From a virus: a DNA stretch of 32,849 bases. The stretch's first letter is position 1, and the number at the start of each line of letters is the position of its first letter. The stretch is taken from IMG/VR virus record IMGVR_UViG_3300041403_000826, positions 1 to 32,849 of that record; one strand, written 5' to 3'. This document shows positions 29,580 to 32,849 of the stretch, piece by piece. Both the position numbers and the translations under genes were made by a program. The notes below the pieces were generated by a model that was given only the letters and a program-made list of their open reading frames with translations, made no database searches and was not told the DNA's origin.

Positions 29580-30397
29580 AGGCAGACATCGAGACGCTCC
29601 CGGTCAGAAAGCTGATTGAGGCCGCTGCCCGGATGGGGACACGAGCAACTTATACCGATCCGGACGGCAACGAGAAGACTGTCGATTTCACGGGTTTTGG
29701 TGACATCGACCAGACCAGGCAGCAGTTGGAGTTTTTGGCTGAGTCAGCAGACACATTGGCGGAGGCACAGATCTCGACTCAGGAGAAGTTCGGTGAGCGA
29801 TTTATCGCACAACGAATGAAAGAACTTGAGCAGTCCGATCCGCTCGGCACGAAGGTGAGAAAAATGTTGGGCGAGGAGGCTATCAAAGACCTGGAAGCGG
29901 GGTATGGGCTCGGTGATGAACTGCGATCACAGGTTGAGCAGAGTGTGCGTGGAGCACAAGCAGCTCGAGGAAACATCCTGGGAAGTGCCGCAGGTCAGGC
30001 TGAAGCATTCGCTTTGGGAGATGCTGCGATCAGGCTTCGTCAGCAGCGGTTGGCCAACGCTGCCAGCTTCCTGTCCGGGGTGACACCAGTCGCTCAGTTT
30101 GGAGCGATCTCAGGAGCGCAGCAGGGGGCAGCTGCCTTCAATCCAATGGGTATTCAACAGGGCATTGGTATCAATCCGAATGCTGGACAATTGGGAACAC
30201 AGTTTGCGATGAACAGTTATCAACAGCAGTCACAGAACGCGATTGCGAAGGCGCAGAACAACCCATGGAACACGGTTCTGGGAGCAGTCGGTGGAGTCGC
30301 CATGTCTGGTCTGACAGGGGGGCTGGGGGGAATGATGGCAGGTTCTGGAAGTTCATTTATCAGTGGATTTGGGAAGGGTATCGGAGGTCAAGCATGA
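29519..30397 (+). CDS. Internal virion / DNA-ejection-type protein
   Basis: 292 residues. A proline-rich start (SSPKTPPPPDYAAANREG), a helical middle (QQLEFLAESADTLAEAQIST, KFGERFIAQRMKELEQSDP, AARGNILGSAAGQAEAFALG) and a hydrophobic, glycine-rich end (about 247-292: NTVLGAVGGVAMSGLTGGLG). The plan fits small internal virion proteins ejected with DNA that can insert in membranes, as in P22 and T7-like phages. It starts 61 bases inside the previous gene and overlaps the next by four bases. Confidence 0.65.
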   Translation: MSSPKTPPPPDYAAANREGIEADIETLPVRKLIEAAARMGTRATYTDPDGNEKTVDFTGFGDIDQTRQQLEFLAESADTLAEAQISTQEKFGERFIAQRMKELEQSDPLGTKVRKMLGEEAIKDLEAGYGLGDELRSQVEQSVRGAQAARGNILGSAAGQAEAFALGDAAIRLRQQRLANAASFLSGVTPVAQFGAISGAQQGAAAFNPMGIQQGIGINPNAGQLGTQFAMNSYQQQSQNAIAKAQNNPWNTVLGAVGGVAMSGLTGGLGGMMAGSGSSFISGFGKGIGGQA

Positions 30398-31782
30398 GCT
30401 TTGAGAGTGGATTCAACAGTGGGATAAACCTGACCGCACAACTCCGGGCCGATGCCCGGGCGCGGCGACAGGAGGAACGTCAAGCGGACCTCGATGAGAG
30501 ATCTGAGACCCGGGCTAAGGTTCAGGATGAGGTGAACCAGCTTCAGATCGATCAAATTAAGCGAAAGATGGAGTTGGAGCAGAGGGTTTCAAAGCGCGAA
30601 ACTATGGAGCGGCACGCATCTAAGATCGCTCTTTCCGAGTTTGTGAAGAAGGCCAAAGATCTGGATCCAGACGATGTCAACGCATACGCAGACCTGTTTT
30701 CAGATTACCGGGCAAAAGTTATTCATCCTGATGTCGCCGCTTCCATGAACAACATCCATGCTGTTTATGCTGCCAACTACGCAGACCGAAAAGGAACTGT
30801 TGACTTTTTGAGAAAGGAAGCCAGGCAGAGGGAATACGCTGTTATTCAGGAGAAGATGGCAGATCGCGGAATCAACGTGGATTATCGCACTCCATCGGGT
30901 CAGGAAAAGATTATGGGTTTCAAGCGATGGGACCAAATCAACGAGCAGCTCTCAAAGTCGGGTATTACCTGGGACCAGCTGGAAGTTGAGCCGAGTGGAT
31001 ACAACTTGACTGTCGCGGACTACGAGAAAGCTGAACGCTCTCTTCAAAAAATGAAAGGTGAGCGAGAGGTGATCTCTGACATGTCTCCGCAGGAAAGACA
31101 AATGCTACGTTCCAGGGAGTTTGTCAATGACCCCAAAAACACAAACATCTACATGAAGCTCGACGCATCGTATCGAGGATCATCTCTGTCTCAAAATGAC
31201 AATGAGAATGTCGAAGATGCGATGCTCGCAATGGAACTTCTCGAGGACACTTCCAGAGCATTGGATGCGCTCAATATACCCACAGGGAAGGGCATCGGAC
31301 CATTGGTTGACTCGCTGATGAGCCTGGCTCAACAGGATGCATCAACGTCTGATTTTAAAGCGTCTGTTCAAAAGCTTATTCCTAAGCTCGCTCGCGGCGT
31401 TTTCGGTGAGGTCGGAGTTTTGACGGACCAGGACATCGAGAACTACAAGCGCACTGTCGCTAGTCTATCGCAGTCCCCGGAGGCAAATGAACTGGTCATG
31501 GCGCAAACACAAGCACTCATCGCCCGTGGCATCCGGAACAAGCTGGAAAGGCTGGCTTCCGATGGATACAACGTGTCCAGCTATTCCGAGCGTGTAAAAG
31601 CATACGCCAACGCACCAACTATGGTTTACCGATCAGCAGACGCAGCATCCAAAAACCTCTATCAGGACATCCGCAGTGGCATCGTGAGACCAGGTGAACG
31701 AGTGTTTATCTGGGACAACGGAGCATTCATGCAGACACGTGCGAAACCTCTTTCTGAATACAGGACTCCGAATGGCAGATAA
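30394..31782 (+). CDS. Large helical internal virion protein
   Basis: 462 residues from ATG 30394, preceded by GGAGGT with ideal spacing; the frame is open upstream, but only opposite the previous gene. It is almost wholly helical with a basic coiled coil near the start (LRADARARRQEERQADLDER). The section KLIPKLARGVFGEVGVLTDQ then DIENYKRTVASLSQSPEANE is a pattern common in phage structural proteins that sit inside the head. Together with neighbours on both sides, an ejection protein is the best guess. No lytic enzyme motif was seen. Confidence 0.65.
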   Translation: MSFESGFNSGINLTAQLRADARARRQEERQADLDERSETRAKVQDEVNQLQIDQIKRKMELEQRVSKRETMERHASKIALSEFVKKAKDLDPDDVNAYADLFSDYRAKVIHPDVAASMNNIHAVYAANYADRKGTVDFLRKEARQREYAVIQEKMADRGINVDYRTPSGQEKIMGFKRWDQINEQLSKSGITWDQLEVEPSGYNLTVADYEKAERSLQKMKGEREVISDMSPQERQMLRSREFVNDPKNTNIYMKLDASYRGSSLSQNDNENVEDAMLAMELLEDTSRALDALNIPTGKGIGPLVDSLMSLAQQDASTSDFKASVQKLIPKLARGVFGEVGVLTDQDIENYKRTVASLSQSPEANELVMAQTQALIARGIRNKLERLASDGYNVSSYSERVKAYANAPTMVYRSADAASKNLYQDIRSGIVRPGERVFIWDNGAFMQTRAKPLSEYRTPNGR

Positions 31783-32849
31783 TATAACACTCGACATCGA
31801 TGACATTATGACCTCCGAGGAGGAGGATACGAACTCATTCGACATATCAATCGAAGAGATTATGTCGGCATCAAACGTCGGGCCTGACGATGACGTTGTG
31901 TTGTCTGAGCGAGACATGTTCGATCGGTTCTCGACAGGCGATCCTGAACGTCTGTATCAGTCCATGAAGCAGAACCCTGGCCGGGCATACTCCGACGAGC
32001 AGGTTGACACCTTCCTGGAATACTCAATCGAGAAGGGGTTCGATCCATACAAAGTCATCGACGGTATGATCTCCTCCGCGATCCCGATCGTGAAGGATTA
32101 TGCGACGAGTGTATTGGACACGGCGAAGTTTGCACTTAATAAGACGCAGTCGTATGGTGTAAAGCCCCCCGGCAATCAATATTCACCAGTGATGGGTGGG
32201 AGCTACCCGACACCGTCACTCACTCCCGGGAAGGTGGAGATCGACAGGAACGCACAGGATCCGGTCGTATCGCTCACTGAGGGAGCTTTGAGAGGTGCGA
32301 GTGAACTGGGTGTTTTGGGAGCGTCCATTGGGTTTGCTCAATCGTTGGACAGATACGAGCGTGAGTCCCCCGGGTATTCAAAGTTTGGCGCGAGTCGTCG
32401 CAAACGGAAAACCTGGGGGCAGTTCAGTGAGGCAGAAAAAACGACTGCCAGGAATAAATTCAGGTCACTGAATAAGCTGCTCGCAGATCAGTTAAAATAC
32501 CAGGCAGGCGAAGCGACGATCCTCGGTGATGTTGTGGGATCCGTTGCCACAATAGCTACTGGGGATTCTGGGGTCGGGGATGAGGTGACAGATCAAATTC
32601 TCTCCATGGTTAACCCGGCGACTGCCAATCTCGCGAGCTACCATTTCGGGGGTGAGGGCCTGGGGGCAGCTATCGCAAAAGGTGCGATTAAAAAGAGCGG
32701 ATCCAGCATGATAAGGTCAGCCACCAGCGAAGCAGCTGGAGCAACTGGATCTGGAACCGCAAAGGTCGGGAAAGCTCTGGAAGGAGTGGAGCAGGTCACG
32801 AATAAGGCAAAGGATCTCCCGTTCGTTGGGGATCCTGCACGTTCATTGA
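31772..32849 (+). CDS. Large virion protein, 3' end outside the window
   Basis: Starts at ATG 31772 inside the end of the previous gene and stays open to the last base (359 residues visible). An acidic start (LDIDDIMTSEEEDTNSFDIS), helices (SDEQVDTFLEYSIEKGFDP, YKVIDGMISSAIPIVKDYAT) and several long hydrophobic or glycine-alanine segments (GALRGASELGVLGASIGFAQ, ILGDVVGSVATIATG, GEGLGAAIAKGAIKK) suggest a protein that inserts into membranes. It may be the start of the same gene whose 3' end fills 2-2986, with some sequence missing between. A direct join of the window ends would not keep the frame, so this needs the full genome. Confidence 0.75.
   Translation, partial: MADNITLDIDDIMTSEEEDTNSFDISIEEIMSASNVGPDDDVVLSERDMFDRFSTGDPERLYQSMKQNPGRAYSDEQVDTFLEYSIEKGFDPYKVIDGMISSAIPIVKDYATSVLDTAKFALNKTQSYGVKPPGNQYSPVMGGSYPTPSLTPGKVEIDRNAQDPVVSLTEGALRGASELGVLGASIGFAQSLDRYERESPGYSKFGASRRKRKTWGQFSEAEKTTARNKFRSLNKLLADQLKYQAGEATILGDVVGSVATIATGDSGVGDEVTDQILSMVNPATANLASYHFGGEGLGAAIAKGAIKKSGSSMIRSATSEAAGATGSGTAKVGKALEGVEQVTNKAKDLPFVGDPARSL

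Noticed and set aside
1-32849. CRISPR array, insertion sequence, rRNA, or toxin-antitoxin operon
   Set aside because: No regular spacer-repeat array, transposase, rRNA segment or recognisable toxin partner for the RHH genes was seen.

Overview
This window is almost entirely a temperate, short-tailed (podovirus-like), double-stranded DNA phage. Nearly every gene is on the + strand; the one likely exception is a small repressor-like gene at 5216-5458. The host cannot be named. It is probably Gram-negative, because the phage encodes a lipoprotein with a transmembrane segment that looks like a spanin. The attachment site copies the 3' part of a tRNA-Arg(ACG) gene with an encoded CCA. Phage genes lie on both sides of that site, so the sequence looks like the free or circular phage form rather than an integrated prophage cut at its ends.

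Layout. (1) 1-3186: 3' part of a very large virion-type gene plus a small gene. (2) 3187-3582: two intrinsic terminators, a consensus promoter, and a tRNA-derived attP core inside a 16-bp inverted repeat. (3) 3583-5763: tyrosine integrase, a nuclease-like small protein, and a compact switch with ribbon-helix-helix (RHH) candidates around an 11-bp-phased operator. (4) 5784-8112: a second RHH protein, a membrane microprotein, and a recombination set (ERF annealing protein, PD-(D/E)XK/Fe-S-type nuclease, SSB-like protein, Holliday-junction-resolvase-like nuclease). (5) 8190-10809: dNMP kinase, orphan DnaA domain IV protein, replication-initiator-like protein and DnaC-type helicase loader. (6) 10811-15721: small terminase candidate, a direct repeat, several small proteins, and a sugar cassette (GT4 glycosyltransferase, FkbM methyltransferase, GT10 fucosyltransferase-like). 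(7) 15721-21395: large terminase, portal, scaffold, N4-gp56-type major capsid protein. (8) 21433-26441: small structural proteins, two fibre proteins with a holin/spanin-like pair between them. (9) 26438-32849: head-tail adaptor, beta-propeller tail protein, internal virion-type proteins, and the 5' part of a large gene that runs off the window.

How it fits together. Integrase and attP give tRNA integration. The RHH proteins and their operator probably set the lysis-lysogeny decision. The ERF, nuclease and SSB genes support recombination, and the DnaA-like, initiator and loader genes recruit host replication. Terminase, portal and capsid build heads. There is no tape-measure, sheath or tail-tube gene, so the tail should be short. 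No endolysin is recognisable; it may lie in the part of the genome outside the window or in a truncated virion protein.

Most unusual points: (a) a consensus promoter is separated from the integrase by the attP core, so it should drive integrase only in the circular form; (b) the leader of that transcript can fold a 16-bp stem in which both DNA mismatches become G-U pairs; (c) a GT4-FkbM-GT10 cargo sits between the terminase subunits; (d) the RHH switch may produce a leaderless mRNA; (e) an orphan DnaA DNA-binding domain; (f) a LamG fibre domain interrupted by another fibre module. All assignments come from reading motifs; no database search was possible.
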